From Sinorhizobium meliloti (GTDB taxonomy: Bacteria; Pseudomonadota; Alphaproteobacteria; Rhizobiales; Rhizobiaceae): 64,000 nucleotides of DNA. The stretch is taken from positions 1,426,001 to 1,490,000 of the forward strand of contig NZ_CP141213.1 of NCBI RefSeq assembly GCF_035610345.1. Direction: 5' to 3'. This document shows positions 9,951 through 19,355 of this stretch, one piece after another. The notes beneath the pieces are model-generated. The model saw only the letters and a program-made list of their open reading frames with translations. It was not told the DNA's origin and made no database searches. The translations under genes and the position numbers were made by a program. Each line of letters starts with the position of its first letter. The first letter of the stretch is position 1.

Positions 9951-11146
9951 GCGGCGTTGCCTCGGCTGCGGTTCGGCATGGTCATCTCGATCAGCGCGTC
10001 GAGCACGATTGCGGCTGTAAAGGCCAGTACGACGGTAGGAATGGCACCGAGCAGCACAAGGTCCATCGCCGTCTGACCCACCCCCTGGAAGACGAAAACC
10101 CCGAACCCCCCGCCGCCGATAAGGGCGGCGATCGTCGCAAGCCCGATGTTCTGCACCAGCACGATGCGGATGCCGGTCAGGATCACGGGAAAGGCCAGCG
10201 GAAACTCGATCGCGACGAGGCGCTGCCGATCCGTCATGCCGATGCCTCGCGCCGCGTCGGTGGCCGCGTGCGGCACGCCGGCAAGCCCGACGACCGTATT
10301 CGCGACGACAGGCAGCAGGGAGTAGAGGAAGAGCGCGACGAATGCGGGGGCGGCCCCGATGCCGCGGATGCCGATCGCCGCAGCGCCGGGAACATTCGCC
10401 GCGACCCAGCCGAGCGGCGCGATCAGAATGCCGAAAAGTGCAATGGAAGGGATCGTCTGGATGGCATTCAGGACATTGAGCACGCCGGCCCGCAACCGTT
10501 CGACGCGGTGACAGAGAATGCCGAGCGGCAATCCGACGATGGTCGCCGCGGCAAGCGAGCCGAGCGCCAGCGTCACGTGACGGCCCGCCTCGGTCCAGAA
10601 CAGTTCGGCGCGGTTGGCATATTCTTTCATGATCGAAAGGTCGTCCCAGCGGCCGGTGACGAGCATTCCTCCAGCGAGGAGGAGGACGCCCGCGAAAACG
10701 AGAAGCCGCAGACCAGGCCCCGGGTTGAGGCGGGTCAAGGCGTCCGCGAGCAACAATGAGAAGGCAAAGACCAGGACCCAGAAGCCGGAAGCCGGAGACA
10801 CGCGTGCAAAGCTGTTGTCGGGCGGCGTCAGGTGATCGGCTGCCACTCCGATCAGAAGAGCGAGAGCTGCCAGCGCAGCCAGTGCCACGCCCATCCGCAA
10901 GAGGCGCGGCGTCCTCCCAAACGCGACGGCGGCGCCGGCGACCACGAGGGCGAGGAGCCCGTAGCCGAGCGGCGGCGGAAGTGCCTCCAGGATGGCCCGC
11001 GCTTCGCCCTGAATGATCCGGTTTGCACGAAACGTCGCGAAAGGAGCAACGAAAGCGCCATAGAGGACGAGGATCGCGATGATCAGGCCGAGCTTGTCGA
11101 AACGGAAGGCCAAGCGTTCCTTTTTCTGGATGATGCCAATCGCCAT
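9947..11146 (-). CDS. yehY: Osmoprotectant ABC permease, long form (YehY-like)
   Basis: A 399-residue permease, much longer than the YehW-like partner because of extra N-terminal membrane segments (about residues 20-150), as in E. coli YehY (about 385 residues). The conserved permease half includes ARGIGMTDRQRLVAIEFPLA followed by PVILTGIR. It lies between the binding-protein and ATPase genes. It pairs with the YehW-like subunit to form the pore. Confidence 0.88.
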   Translation of the reverse strand: MAIGIIQKKERLAFRFDKLGLIIAILVLYGAFVAPFATFRANRIIQGEARAILEALPPPLGYGLLALVVAGAAVAFGRTPRLLRMGVALAALAALALLIGVAADHLTPPDNSFARVSPASGFWVLVFAFSLLLADALTRLNPGPGLRLLVFAGVLLLAGGMLVTGRWDDLSIMKEYANRAELFWTEAGRHVTLALGSLAAATIVGLPLGILCHRVERLRAGVLNVLNAIQTIPSIALFGILIAPLGWVAANVPGAAAIGIRGIGAAPAFVALFLYSLLPVVANTVVGLAGVPHAATDAARGIGMTDRQRLVAIEFPLAFPVILTGIRIVLVQNIGLATIAALIGGGGFGVFVFQGVGQTAMDLVLLGAIPTVVLAFTAAIVLDALIEMTMPNRSRGNAA

Positions 11147-11224
11147 TCAGCCGTCCGTTCGACGCAGGGTGAGGGAGAGCGCGGTCGAAGTCTTATCGGA
11201 CCAGCGCCCTTCCCCGGCGTCAAG

Positions 11225-12142
11225 CTATTTCAGGAAGCCGTTCGCCTTCAGGAAGTCCTCGGCAACGGCCTTGGCCGACTCGCCACCGACCTGCACGCGG
11301 CCGTTGAGCTCCTGCAGGGTGGTGAGGTCGAGCTTTTCGAAGACGGGCTTCAGGATCTCTTCGATCGCCGGATTTTCCTTGAGAACCGCCTCGCGGATGA
11401 TCGGCGCCGGCTGATAGACCGGCTGGACGGCCTTGTCATCCTCGAGAACCACGAGACCGGAGGGCGCGATCCCTCCATCGGTGCCGTAGACCATTGCCGC
11501 GTTGGCGCCGTTCGTCTGGTTTGCCGCAGCCGCGATGGTCGCGGCGGTATCGCCACCGGAGAGCGTGATGAGCTGTTCCGGTTTCAGCTTGAAGGAATAG
11601 GTGGTCTGGAACGCAGGCAGGGCGGCGGCGGAGTTGACGAATTCGGACGAAGCCGCGAGCACGACTTCGCCGCCGTCAGAAACGAATTTGCCGAAATCCG
11701 AGAGGGTCTTGAGGTTGTTCTTCTCGGCAACGTCCTTGCGCACCGCGATCGCCCAGGTGTTGTTGGCCGGCGACGGCGTCAGCCAGACGATCTTGTTGGC
11801 GTCATAGTCGAGCTTCTTCGCCTCTTCATAGGCTTTCGCCGCATCCTTCCAGGCCGGGTCGTCGGCCTTCTCGAAGAAGAAGGCGGCGTTGCCGGTATAT
11901 TCGGGATAGATGTCGATCTCGCCGGCGATGATCGCCTTGCGCACGACAGGCGTGGCGCCGAGTTGCACGCGATTCGTCGTCTTGATGTCGTTGGCGTTCA
12001 GGACCGAGAGGATGATGTTGCCGAGAACGCCGCCCTCCGTGTCGATCTTCGAGGAAACGACGACGTCGGCCTCGGCAGCCGCGGTGGTGAGTGCAAGCGC
12101 AATGGCGGCACCGATCAGTGTCCTGGTGAAGTTCAGTCGCAT
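11225..12142 (-). CDS. osmF: Osmoprotectant-binding periplasmic protein (OsmF/YehZ-like)
   Basis: A 305-residue protein with a Sec signal peptide (MRLNFTRTLIGAAIALALTT, cleavage near residue 25) and the OpuAC/ProX-type binding fold: VVVSSKIDTEGGVLGNIIL, GEIDIYPEYTGNA and WLTPSPANNTWAIAV. The GEIDIYPEYTG segment is typical of glycine betaine/choline-binding proteins. The start at 12142 is supported by GAGGGAGAC just upstream; the longer open frame is intergenic. It leads the osmF-yehY-yehX-yehW operon. The exact ligand is not determined by sequence. Confidence 0.9.
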   Translation of the reverse strand: MRLNFTRTLIGAAIALALTTAAAEADVVVSSKIDTEGGVLGNIILSVLNANDIKTTNRVQLGATPVVRKAIIAGEIDIYPEYTGNAAFFFEKADDPAWKDAAKAYEEAKKLDYDANKIVWLTPSPANNTWAIAVRKDVAEKNNLKTLSDFGKFVSDGGEVVLAASSEFVNSAAALPAFQTTYSFKLKPEQLITLSGGDTAATIAAAANQTNGANAAMVYGTDGGIAPSGLVVLEDDKAVQPVYQPAPIIREAVLKENPAIEEILKPVFEKLDLTTLQELNGRVQVGGESAKAVAEDFLKANGFLK

Positions 12143-12380
12143 GATTGTCTCCCTCGGTTTTGAACTCGAATTTTGATCACGCTTTCCGCGCTGCGTCCGG
12201 CCAAGACGTTCCATATATGTCAGCTTTCCGGAAAAAATCGAGCTTAAGCTGTCTGCACTTGATATCCGTTCCATGGCGCCCTCCGGATCGGGCGGCGCGC
12301 GTCGCCGTCGATGCGCATTGCAATCGGACGTAATGTGGACCACTCTTCCGCCCGGCGCCAGCATCTCCTCGGGGGTTGTC

Positions 12381-13754
12381 ATGAACAAGCATTTCGATGC
12401 GATCATCATCGGTGCCGGCCAGGCGGGACCTTCACTCGCCGGACGGCTGTCGGATACGGGCAAGACCGTCGCGCTCATCGAGCGCAAGCTCTTCGGCGGC
12501 ACCTGCGTCAACACCGGCTGCATGCCGACCAAGGCGATGGTCGCGAGCGCCTATGCGATCCACACGGCCCGGCGCGGAGCCGAATACGGCATGACGACAG
12601 GACCCGTCTCGGTCGATTTCGGTCGCGTCATGGCGCGAAAGGAAAAAGTCCGGCTCGATGCCCGCTCAGGCGTCGAAAAGTGGCTCAGGGGTATGAAGAA
12701 CTGCACCGTCTTCGAGGGCCACGCCCGTTTCGAAGGTCCGCGTGACGTCCGCATCGGCGACGAACTGATTTCGGGGGAGCGGATCTTCGTCAATGTGGGC
12801 GGCCGCGCCGCGGTTGCCGATCTGCCGGGCGTGATCGAGATTCCTTATCTCACTAACAGTTCGATCATGGACCTTGACGAGTTGCCTGAACATCTCGTCG
12901 TGGTGGGCGGCAGCTATATCGGGCTCGAATTCGCCCAGATGTTCCGCCGCTTCGGCTCCGACGTCACCGTCATCGAAAAGGGCCCGCGGCTGATCGGGCG
13001 GGAGGATCCGGAGGTCTCCGACGCGATCCGTGAGATCCTGGAGAACGAGGGCATTCGAATACGCGCGAATGCGGAATGCATCCGCTTCTCGAACCATGCG
13101 GACGGCATCGTCGTGGGCGTTGATTGCACGTCGGGCGAGCCCCAGGTGACCGGCTCGCATGTGCTGCTTGCAACCGGCCGCCACCCCAATACGGATGATC
13201 TCGGCCTGGAAAAGGCGGGCGTGAAAACCGACGAACGGGGCTATATCGAGGTCGACGACAGCCTGCGCACCAATGTTCCCCATATTTTCGCAATGGGCGA
13301 CTGCAACGGCCGCGGCGCCTTCACGCACACGTCCTACAACGACTTCGAGATCGTTGCCGCCAATCTCATCGACGACGATCCGCGCCGGGTGAGCGACCGC
13401 ATCCAGACCTACGCCCTCTATATCGACCCGCCGCTCGGGCGCGCCGGCATGACCGAAACCGAGGCCCGCAAGAAAGGACACAAGCTCCTGATCGGGACGC
13501 GCCCCATGACACGGGTCGGCCGCGCGGTCGAAAAGGGCGAGACGCAGGGCTTCATGAAAGTCATCGTCGATGCGGAAACCAAGGACATCCTCGGCGCATC
13601 GATTCTCGGAACGGGCGGCGACGAGGCGATCCAGAGCATTCTTGACGTGATGTATGCGAAGAAGCCCTACACGACGATCGCCCGCGCGGTGCATATTCAC
13701 CCGACCGTATCGGAACTCATCCCCACGGTGTTCGGAGATCTGTCGCCGGCGTAG
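12381..13754 (+). CDS. Mercuric-reductase-like FAD/NAD(P) disulfide oxidoreductase
   Basis: A 457-residue class I pyridine nucleotide-disulfide oxidoreductase. It has an FAD-binding GAGQAG (about residues 11-16), redox-active disulfide GGTCVNTGCMPTK (CxxxxC), NAD(P)-binding GGSYIGLE, a second FAD site FAMGDCNG and the C-terminal His-Glu pair HIHPTVSE. All catalytic elements are present. It lacks the HMA domain and C-terminal Cys pair of true MerA, and is not a clear lipoamide dehydrogenase or glutathione reductase. Divergent from osmF across 238 bp. The substrate is unknown. Confidence 0.87.
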   Translation: MNKHFDAIIIGAGQAGPSLAGRLSDTGKTVALIERKLFGGTCVNTGCMPTKAMVASAYAIHTARRGAEYGMTTGPVSVDFGRVMARKEKVRLDARSGVEKWLRGMKNCTVFEGHARFEGPRDVRIGDELISGERIFVNVGGRAAVADLPGVIEIPYLTNSSIMDLDELPEHLVVVGGSYIGLEFAQMFRRFGSDVTVIEKGPRLIGREDPEVSDAIREILENEGIRIRANAECIRFSNHADGIVVGVDCTSGEPQVTGSHVLLATGRHPNTDDLGLEKAGVKTDERGYIEVDDSLRTNVPHIFAMGDCNGRGAFTHTSYNDFEIVAANLIDDDPRRVSDRIQTYALYIDPPLGRAGMTETEARKKGHKLLIGTRPMTRVGRAVEKGETQGFMKVIVDAETKDILGASILGTGGDEAIQSILDVMYAKKPYTTIARAVHIHPTVSELIPTVFGDLSPA

Positions 13755-13767
13755 CGTCGGGGGATTG

Positions 13768-13926
13768 CCCCTCATCCGCCTGCCGGCACCTTCTCCCCGC
13801 GAGCGGGGCGCAGGGACCCCTAGGTCCCTTCTCATGCTTCAACTCCGCTGGAGAACTGTGGCCGCGCCGCTTGTCCCTTCTCCCCGTTTCGGACGGGGAG
13901 AAGGTCGCGGCAGCGGGATGAGGGGC
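13768..13926. repeat. RIME-type palindromic intergenic element
   Basis: The block starts CCCCTCATCCGCCTGCCGGC and ends GCGGGATGAGGGGC. It holds two strong hairpins (TTCTCCCCGC...GCGGGG and TTCTCCCCGTTTCGGACGGGGAGAAGG, the latter a stem of TTCTCCCCG and CGGGGAGAA). This matches the layout of Rhizobium-specific intergenic mosaic elements (RIME). It sits between two converging genes and could act as a bidirectional terminator. Confidence 0.75.
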
Positions 13927-13976
13927 AGCATCCGGCCTGTCATTCTTGGGTGGAACGCGGTCCTGGCCGGCTCCGG

Positions 13977-14771
13977 TCAAGCCCTTTCGCTGAACCACCT
14001 CAGCGACATGCAGGAAAGCCCCGCGTCGATCTTGCCTATTTCCGTGGTCTTCAACGGCACGACCCTGTAGCCCGCCTTGTCGAGCATCTCGATCGTCCTG
14101 GGAAAATCGGAGCCGACCAAGACCACGTCGTTGACGCGCAGCGCGTTGGCGGCCGGCTCTTCGCCCTCCGGAATGACCATCTGCCGGAACTTCCCGAAGA
14201 CGCCGGATCGTACAAGACGATCGGTGGAAAGGATCGTCTCGTCGTCGAGGAGCGAGCAGTCGGTCTTGAAATGCAGGACGCCCTCCGGGGTCGCGACGAC
14301 CTCGCTCTTGCGCCCGAGCTTTTCGAGGCGAGCCTGCAGCGCCGCCGCGCCTGCCTTGTCGGTTCTCGCCGACAGGCCGATCATCACGCTTTCCCGCGTC
14401 GTCAGCACGTCGCCGCCGTCCGCATAGCCTTGCGGCAGGTCGAGCACCGTCTCGAACATGTCACGCAGCGTCGGCGCGATTTCCTCGACTTCCTTGACGC
14501 GCGTGGCCGCTCCCGGCCGAAGCAGGACCGCCCCCTCTGTGAAGACCAGAGCGGGGTCCTCCACGAAAATCGAGTCCGGAAAAGTCTCGAGCGCCGGCAG
14601 GACCGTTACCTTCACGCCGGCATCGCGCATCGCCTCGACATAGGCGTCGTGCTCGGCCTTCACTCCCTCATAGGTGGGGCTGCCGCGATCCTCCGCGCGC
14701 AAGCCGTTGACGACCGATCGTGACGGCGAACGCACGATGATGGAATTGAATCGATAAGCCGGACGCGTCAT
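13977..14771 (-). CDS. Dimethylarginine dimethylaminohydrolase (DDAH) family protein
   Basis: A 264-residue protein of the amidinotransferase/DDAH fold. Its motifs are FPDSIFVEDPALVF, GYADGGDVL, VLHFKTDCSLLDD (catalytic His) and the C-terminal nucleophile GLSCMSLR. DDAHs hydrolyse methylated arginines to citrulline and methylamines; some close relatives are arginine deiminases. The length and residues fit a functional DDAH. It is the last gene of a minus-strand cluster, 32 bp after osmC. Confidence 0.87.
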   Translation of the reverse strand: MTRPAYRFNSIIVRSPSRSVVNGLRAEDRGSPTYEGVKAEHDAYVEAMRDAGVKVTVLPALETFPDSIFVEDPALVFTEGAVLLRPGAATRVKEVEEIAPTLRDMFETVLDLPQGYADGGDVLTTRESVMIGLSARTDKAGAAALQARLEKLGRKSEVVATPEGVLHFKTDCSLLDDETILSTDRLVRSGVFGKFRQMVIPEGEEPAANALRVNDVVLVGSDFPRTIEMLDKAGYRVVPLKTTEIGKIDAGLSCMSLRWFSERA

Positions 14772-14803
14772 TGCGGACTCTTCTCCCTCAGTTTGACTTT
14801 TAT

Positions 14804-15232
14804 TTAAGCCGACACAGTGCTTACGAAATCCGGACTGCCGCGCAACGTGTTGCTGACTGTGCAGATCTCCTCCTCCGCCGCCTCCATGATGGCGTGGCGT
14901 ACGGTGTCGTCGAATTCGCCCGTGATAACGAAGGCGATGTGGAACCGTGCGACCCGCGACGGTTCGTCATGGGCCTTCTCACCGGTCACCTTGACCGAAA
15001 CTTCCGCGAGCCGGTCGAGCACGCCGAAACGGCTCGCGGCGATGCGGGCGCTGAGCACCAGACAGCTCGCGAGCGATGCATAGAGAAGGTCGAGCGGCCC
15101 GAATCCCGGCTGCGAAGGACCGGTGACGATATCGAGTTCGCCGCCGGTCAGCGATCTCACATGCGGAAAGCCGGTGCGGCCGACGACGGCGGTCGCGCCA
15201 GTTTCCCGCGTCCTTACCTTGAGCTCGGCCAT
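14804..15232 (-). CDS. OsmC family protein (peroxiredoxin-like)
   Basis: A 142-residue OsmC/Ohr-fold protein with both conserved cysteines, in LASCLVLSAR and EEEICTVSNTL, which in the family reduce organic hydroperoxides through a thiol pair. The start is MAELKVRTRETG at 15232; the open frame extends upstream only through the mutarotase gene. It lies 19 bp after the RbsD/FucU gene and 32 bp before the DDAH gene. Its role in this sugar-linked operon is not evident, though protection against aldehyde or peroxide stress would fit. Confidence 0.87.
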   Translation of the reverse strand: MAELKVRTRETGATAVVGRTGFPHVRSLTGGELDIVTGPSQPGFGPLDLLYASLASCLVLSARIAASRFGVLDRLAEVSVKVTGEKAHDEPSRVARFHIAFVITGEFDDTVRHAIMEAAEEEICTVSNTLRGSPDFVSTVSA

Positions 15233-15251
15233 GGGCGTAACCTCGCGCGGC

Positions 15252-15707
15252 TCAGACGTTTTCCGGCGGAACGACGCCCTTGGTGAAAAGAAAGCAGCCG
15301 TAGAAGCGGGTCTCGCCGGTGGTGATGACGCAATAGGCCTTCTTTGCTTCCTCGTAGAAGGCAAAGCGCTCGATGCCGTACATCGGAGCGGGCTTCCCTT
15401 CGGCGCGGTCAATCTCGGCCTGCACCTCCCGCTGCACTGCCGGGACCTCGTCCGGCGCCCCCATGACTTCCATGCGCCCGGCCGAAGGCTGAAGCGGCGT
15501 GTCGAGGGGTAGGACTGAAAGGATCGCCCTTGCCGCGCGCGCCGCCGAAACATTATCGATGTGCAGCAGTTTGCCGAGCGGGGTCTGCCGCGCGATGGAA
15601 TCCGATGGGAAATTGGTATCGGAAATCACCAGCGTGTCGCCATGGCCCATCGATCGCAGCGCGTGCAGCACATCGGCATTGAGAGCCGGGTCGATATTCT
15701 TGAGCAT
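15252..15707 (-). CDS. RbsD/FucU family sugar mutarotase
   Basis: A 151-residue protein of the RbsD/FucU fold. It begins MLKNIDPALNADVLHALRSM and has the family HGD motif (MGHGDTLVISDTNFP) and C-terminal EEAKKAYCVITTGE. Members convert pyranose and furanose or alpha and beta anomers of ribose or fucose. The start is fixed by TGGAGGAGGACAGGA before ATG. Placement downstream of deoC and the aldehyde dehydrogenase suggests a role in deoxyribose or related sugar entry; this is inference. Confidence 0.87.
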   Translation of the reverse strand: MLKNIDPALNADVLHALRSMGHGDTLVISDTNFPSDSIARQTPLGKLLHIDNVSAARAARAILSVLPLDTPLQPSAGRMEVMGAPDEVPAVQREVQAEIDRAEGKPAPMYGIERFAFYEEAKKAYCVITTGETRFYGCFLFTKGVVPPENV

Positions 15708-15808
15708 TCCTGTCCTCCTCCACTGCAAAGCGCGGTCGCATCAGGCCGTTTCTGGCGCGCGCCGTCAACAGCCTGTTGCTCTTTCTCCACGCTTCGATGG
15801 AACGACCA

Positions 15809-15828
15809 CCCGCTCATCCAAGAGCGGG
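15809..15828. terminator. Hairpin downstream of the ALDH gene
   Basis: CCCGCTC and GAGCGGG form a perfect 7-bp stem directly beyond the stop codon of the aldehyde dehydrogenase gene. There is no U-run, so partial termination or mRNA protection is more likely than a full stop. It precedes the 124-bp gap before the mutarotase gene. Confidence 0.4.
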
Positions 15829-15831
15829 ATG

Positions 15832-18216
15832 CTATTCGCCGTACGGAATCCAGATATTCTTGACGTCGACCGCTCGCCGCAGGAACGCCTGCCCTTCGGC
15901 GGCCGAGCGATTCGTCCAGTCGATCGCCCTGCCGTAATCGACGAAGGTACGCTTGAGGTTGCCGACGGACAGCTTCTCGACCAGTGTCGAAAGTTCCGGC
16001 GAGCCGAACGCCCATAGCGCGTCCACGTCGTTGTGCGCTGCGAGCGCCTTGGCGAGTTCGATCGCAGATCCGGTGACGATATTGATGACGCCCGGCGGCA
16101 CGTCCGAGGTCTCGAGGACCGAGTAGAAATCGGTCGCAGCCAGAGGATGCGCTTCGCTCGGCACGGCGACCACCCGGTTTCCGACCGCAATCAGCGGTGC
16201 AACGAGACTGACAAGTCCGAGCAGCGGTGCTTCCGGGGGGCAGATGACGCCGACGACGCCTTGCGGTTCGGGCATGGCCAGCGCGACGCCGCGCAAGGGC
16301 GGCTGGTGCACGGTGCCCTCATACTTGTCCGCCCAGGCTCCGTAGCTGAAGAGCCGCGCGATCGAAGCTTCGACCTCCGCTCGGGCATTGGCTGCCGAAG
16401 CCCCGGTCATGGCGGCGATGCGGTCGGCGAATTCCGCCCCGCGGCTGCTCAGGTTCTCGGCGATGTAATAGAGGATCTGGGCGCGGTTATGCGCGGTTGC
16501 CGAAGACCAGCCCGAGGCGCCCCGCGCCGCAACGACGGCATTGCGGATATCCTTGCGGTTGCCCTCGCCGACTTCGCCGATCACCTTGCCTTTCGGGGAA
16601 AGCACAGGCCGCGAATAGTTCCCGTCCGGCCGAGCCTGCTTGCCGCCGACGAAGAGCTTGGCAGTGCGGTCGAGCGCCGGAACGGCGAAATCACCGGCGG
16701 CCTGCTTCGCCGCCGGCAAGCCGTACTCGGCGCGCAGCTTGCGCCCCATCCAGGCCTTCGGCTTCAGATATTCGTAGCAGCCCTCGCGCCCGCCCTCGCG
16801 GCCGAAGCCGGACTCGCGCTTTCCGCCGAAGCCGCTCGATGCATCGAAGAGGTTGGTCGCATTGACCCAGACGACGCCGGCCGCAAGCTTGGCGGCAACA
16901 TGCAGGGCAAGACCGATCGTTTCGCTCCAGACGCTGGCCGCAAGGCCGTAGCGGCTATGATTTGCAAGCTGGATGGCCTCCTCCGGCGTGCGGAAGGTCA
17001 TCGACACGGCCACCGGCCCGAAGATTTCCTCGGTCGCGACGACGGAAGTCGGCTGGACCCCGGTCAGCAGCGTCGGCCGAAAGAAGCTGCCGCCCTTCGG
17101 CAGATCGATCTTCGGCTGATGCATCGAGGCGCCTTCCGCAACACCCTTCGCCACCAGCTCTTCGATGCGCTGGAGCTGCACCGGCGCGACGATCGCCGCC
17201 ATATCGATCGCCTTGTCGAGCGGATGACCGACGCGGAGCGTCTCCATGCGCCGCTTCAGGCGATCATGAAAGACCGGCGCCACGCCCTCCTGCACCAGAA
17301 GGCGTGAACCGGCGCAGCAGACCTGGCCCTGGTTGAACCAGATCGCATCCACGACGCCCTCGACCGCCGCGTCGATATCGGCATCGTCGAAGACGATGAA
17401 GGGCGACTTGCCGCCGAGTTCCAGCGTCAGCGACTTGCCGCTCCCCGCCGTCTTCTCGCGGATGAGGCGTCCGACTTCGGTCGAGCCGGTAAAGGCGATC
17501 TTGTCGATATCCTCGTGCTCGACGATCAGCGCCCCCGTCTCGCCCTCGCCCGTCACCACGTTCAGCACGCCCGCGGGGAGACCTGCTGCAGCGGCAAGCT
17601 CCGCGAAGAGCAGCGCCGTCAAGGGCGTAAACTCCGCAGGCTTGAGGATGACGGAATTGCCGAGCGCCAGCGCCGGGGCAACCTTCCAGGCGAGCATCAG
17701 GAAGGGGAAGTTCCAGGGGATGACCTGTCCGACGACGCCCACGGGCACCTGGTCGGCGAATTCCGTCTCCTGCAGCTGTGCCCAGCCGGCATGATGATAG
17801 AAGTGGCGAGCGGCAAGCGGAATGTCGATGTCACGCGTTTCCCGGATCGGCTTGCCGTTGTCGAGCGCTTCGACGACCGCGATCAGGCGCGCATGGCGCT
17901 GGATCATTCGCGCGAGTGCATAAAGGTGTCGGGCGCGCGCATGTCCGGAGAGCTTGGCCCACGGGCCTTGCGCCTTGCGCGCCGCCGCCACCGCCGCGTT
18001 CACGTCGTCGCGCCCGCCATGTGCGATTTTCGCGAGCAGTTTGCCCGTCGCCGGCTCGAACGTGTCGAACGTCTTGCCGGAAACCGACCCGACAGAGGCG
18101 CCGTTGATGAAATGGCCGAACTTGCCTTCATGCCGGGCGAGCCAGGCGCGCGCCTCGGTGTCGGCTTCGGGGGCCGGGCCATAGGACATATCGTCGAAGA
18201 AAGTGGCAACGCTCAT
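15832..18216 (-). CDS. Two-domain aldehyde dehydrogenase (ALDH16 type)
   Basis: A 794-residue protein of two tandem ALDH domains. The first (about 30-490) is complete: PWNFPFLMLAWKVAPALA, FTGSTEVGR, the glutamate motif ELGGKSPFIVF and nucleophile GQVCCAGSR. The second (about 510-794) keeps the cofactor-fold part (GVVGVICPPEAPLLGLVSLV) but has no ELGGK or catalytic Cys segment, so it is probably structural. This layout matches ALDH16. The start at 18216 is 4 nt after the deoC stop. It may oxidise the acetaldehyde released by DeoC to acetate. Confidence 0.88.
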   Translation of the reverse strand: MSVATFFDDMSYGPAPEADTEARAWLARHEGKFGHFINGASVGSVSGKTFDTFEPATGKLLAKIAHGGRDDVNAAVAAARKAQGPWAKLSGHARARHLYALARMIQRHARLIAVVEALDNGKPIRETRDIDIPLAARHFYHHAGWAQLQETEFADQVPVGVVGQVIPWNFPFLMLAWKVAPALALGNSVILKPAEFTPLTALLFAELAAAAGLPAGVLNVVTGEGETGALIVEHEDIDKIAFTGSTEVGRLIREKTAGSGKSLTLELGGKSPFIVFDDADIDAAVEGVVDAIWFNQGQVCCAGSRLLVQEGVAPVFHDRLKRRMETLRVGHPLDKAIDMAAIVAPVQLQRIEELVAKGVAEGASMHQPKIDLPKGGSFFRPTLLTGVQPTSVVATEEIFGPVAVSMTFRTPEEAIQLANHSRYGLAASVWSETIGLALHVAAKLAAGVVWVNATNLFDASSGFGGKRESGFGREGGREGCYEYLKPKAWMGRKLRAEYGLPAAKQAAGDFAVPALDRTAKLFVGGKQARPDGNYSRPVLSPKGKVIGEVGEGNRKDIRNAVVAARGASGWSSATAHNRAQILYYIAENLSSRGAEFADRIAAMTGASAANARAEVEASIARLFSYGAWADKYEGTVHQPPLRGVALAMPEPQGVVGVICPPEAPLLGLVSLVAPLIAVGNRVVAVPSEAHPLAATDFYSVLETSDVPPGVINIVTGSAIELAKALAAHNDVDALWAFGSPELSTLVEKLSVGNLKRTFVDYGRAIDWTNRSAAEGQAFLRRAVDVKNIWIPYGE

Positions 18217-18220
18217 CTGA

Positions 18221-19225
18221 TTATCCGATCGGGTGTCTGTTGAGGGCCGAATACGCGCCGCTGACATGATGTTCGAGCTGTCGCTCGATATCGGCGAGCA
18301 GGCTGGATGCACCGACGCGGAAAAGGTCGGGCTCGAGCCATTCCCGCCCAAGCTCTTCCTTCATGAGGAACTGATAGTTCAGCACGTCCTTCGCGACGGA
18401 GATGCCGCCGGCCGGCTTGTAGCCGACCTTGATTCCGGTTCGCTCCTCATAGGCCCGGATCATCCTGAGCATGGCGAGCGTGACGAGCAGGGTCGCGTTC
18501 ACCCCTTCTTTTCCGGTCGACGTCTTGATGAAGTCGGCGCCCGCCATCATGCAGACGAGCGAAGCCCGCGCAACGTTGCGAAGCGTCTTGAGATCGCCGG
18601 TCGCGAGGATGGCCTTGACATGCGCATCGCCACAGGCCGCACGGAAGTCGCGCATTTCGTCGTAGAGCGCCTGCCAATTGCCGGTCAGTACGTGCTCGCG
18701 GGTAATGACAATGTCGATTTCCCGAGCACCATCGGCAACCGAGGCCTTGATCTCCCTGAGCTTGACGTCATGGGGAACGAGACCCGCCGGAAAGCCCGTG
18801 GACACTGCCGCCACCGGAATTCCGGAACCCTCCAGGGCCTCCACCGCGGTCGAAACGAAGCGATGATAGACACAGATCGCGCCGGTCGTGATACCTCGAT
18901 CGCCCATGCCGATCGCTTCGAGAATGTCCTGACGCACCGGCTGGCGCGCCTTGGCGCAGAGGCGTTTTACGCGCTCGGTCGTATCGTCGCCGTTGAGCGT
19001 CGTGAGATCGATGCAGGTGACGGCTTTCAAGAGCCAGGCGGCCTGCGCATCCTTCTTGACGGTGCGCCGGCCAGGCAGCGTCTGAACGCGGCGCTCTGCC
19101 GCAGAGAGATTGACGCGCTGATCGAGCACCCAGGACAGGTCGAGCTCGACACCGTCATTGCGCGGCCAGTTGTGGCCCGCGCCGGCGGGGTGCACCGCCG
19201 CGCTTCTCAGAGCAAGGTCTTCCAA
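18221..19225 (-). CDS. deoC: Deoxyribose-phosphate aldolase
   Basis: A 334-residue DeoC-family aldolase that cleaves 2-deoxyribose 5-phosphate to glyceraldehyde 3-phosphate and acetaldehyde. The family motifs are CIDLTTLNGDDTTERVK, EIDIVI, AHVKAILATGDL and the Schiff-base lysine in DFIKTSTGK. It is longer than E. coli DeoC (about 259) because of an N-terminal extension seen in other long forms. The start is probably a TTG (19225) with GGGGAGAAA upstream. It is the first gene after the DeoR-type regulator, behind an operator-like palindrome. Confidence 0.92.
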   Translation of the reverse strand: MEDLALRSAAVHPAGAGHNWPRNDGVELDLSWVLDQRVNLSAAERRVQTLPGRRTVKKDAQAAWLLKAVTCIDLTTLNGDDTTERVKRLCAKARQPVRQDILEAIGMGDRGITTGAICVYHRFVSTAVEALEGSGIPVAAVSTGFPAGLVPHDVKLREIKASVADGAREIDIVITREHVLTGNWQALYDEMRDFRAACGDAHVKAILATGDLKTLRNVARASLVCMMAGADFIKTSTGKEGVNATLLVTLAMLRMIRAYEERTGIKVGYKPAGGISVAKDVLNYQFLMKEELGREWLEPDLFRVGASSLLADIERQLEHHVSGAYSALNRHPIG

Positions 19226-19283
19226 CCGATTTCTCCCCTCTACCCGGACCACCGGCGGCGCGCCTCAAGAGCGAACACCAGAA

Positions 19284-19299
19284 TGTTAGTTTTCTAACA
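19284..19299. promoter_or_regulatory. Palindrome in deoC promoter region
   Basis: TGTTAG-TTTT-CTAACA is a perfect 6-bp inverted repeat about 60 bp upstream of deoC, with another AT-rich TTGTTAAAC next to it. It is the best candidate binding site for the adjacent DeoR-type repressor. Confidence 0.5.
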
Positions 19300-19355
19300 C
19301 GATATTTGTTAAACTTTCATCATTTCCGCCGCCTGTCAAGGCTGGTTGCGCGCGC

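Noticed and set aside
12381..13754. True mercuric reductase (MerA)
   Set aside because: No N-terminal HMA domain, no C-terminal Cys pair and no merR/T/P genes nearby.
13768..13926. CRISPR-like or insertion-sequence repeat
   Set aside because: There are no regularly spaced units or transposase; the structure fits a RIME-type palindromic element.
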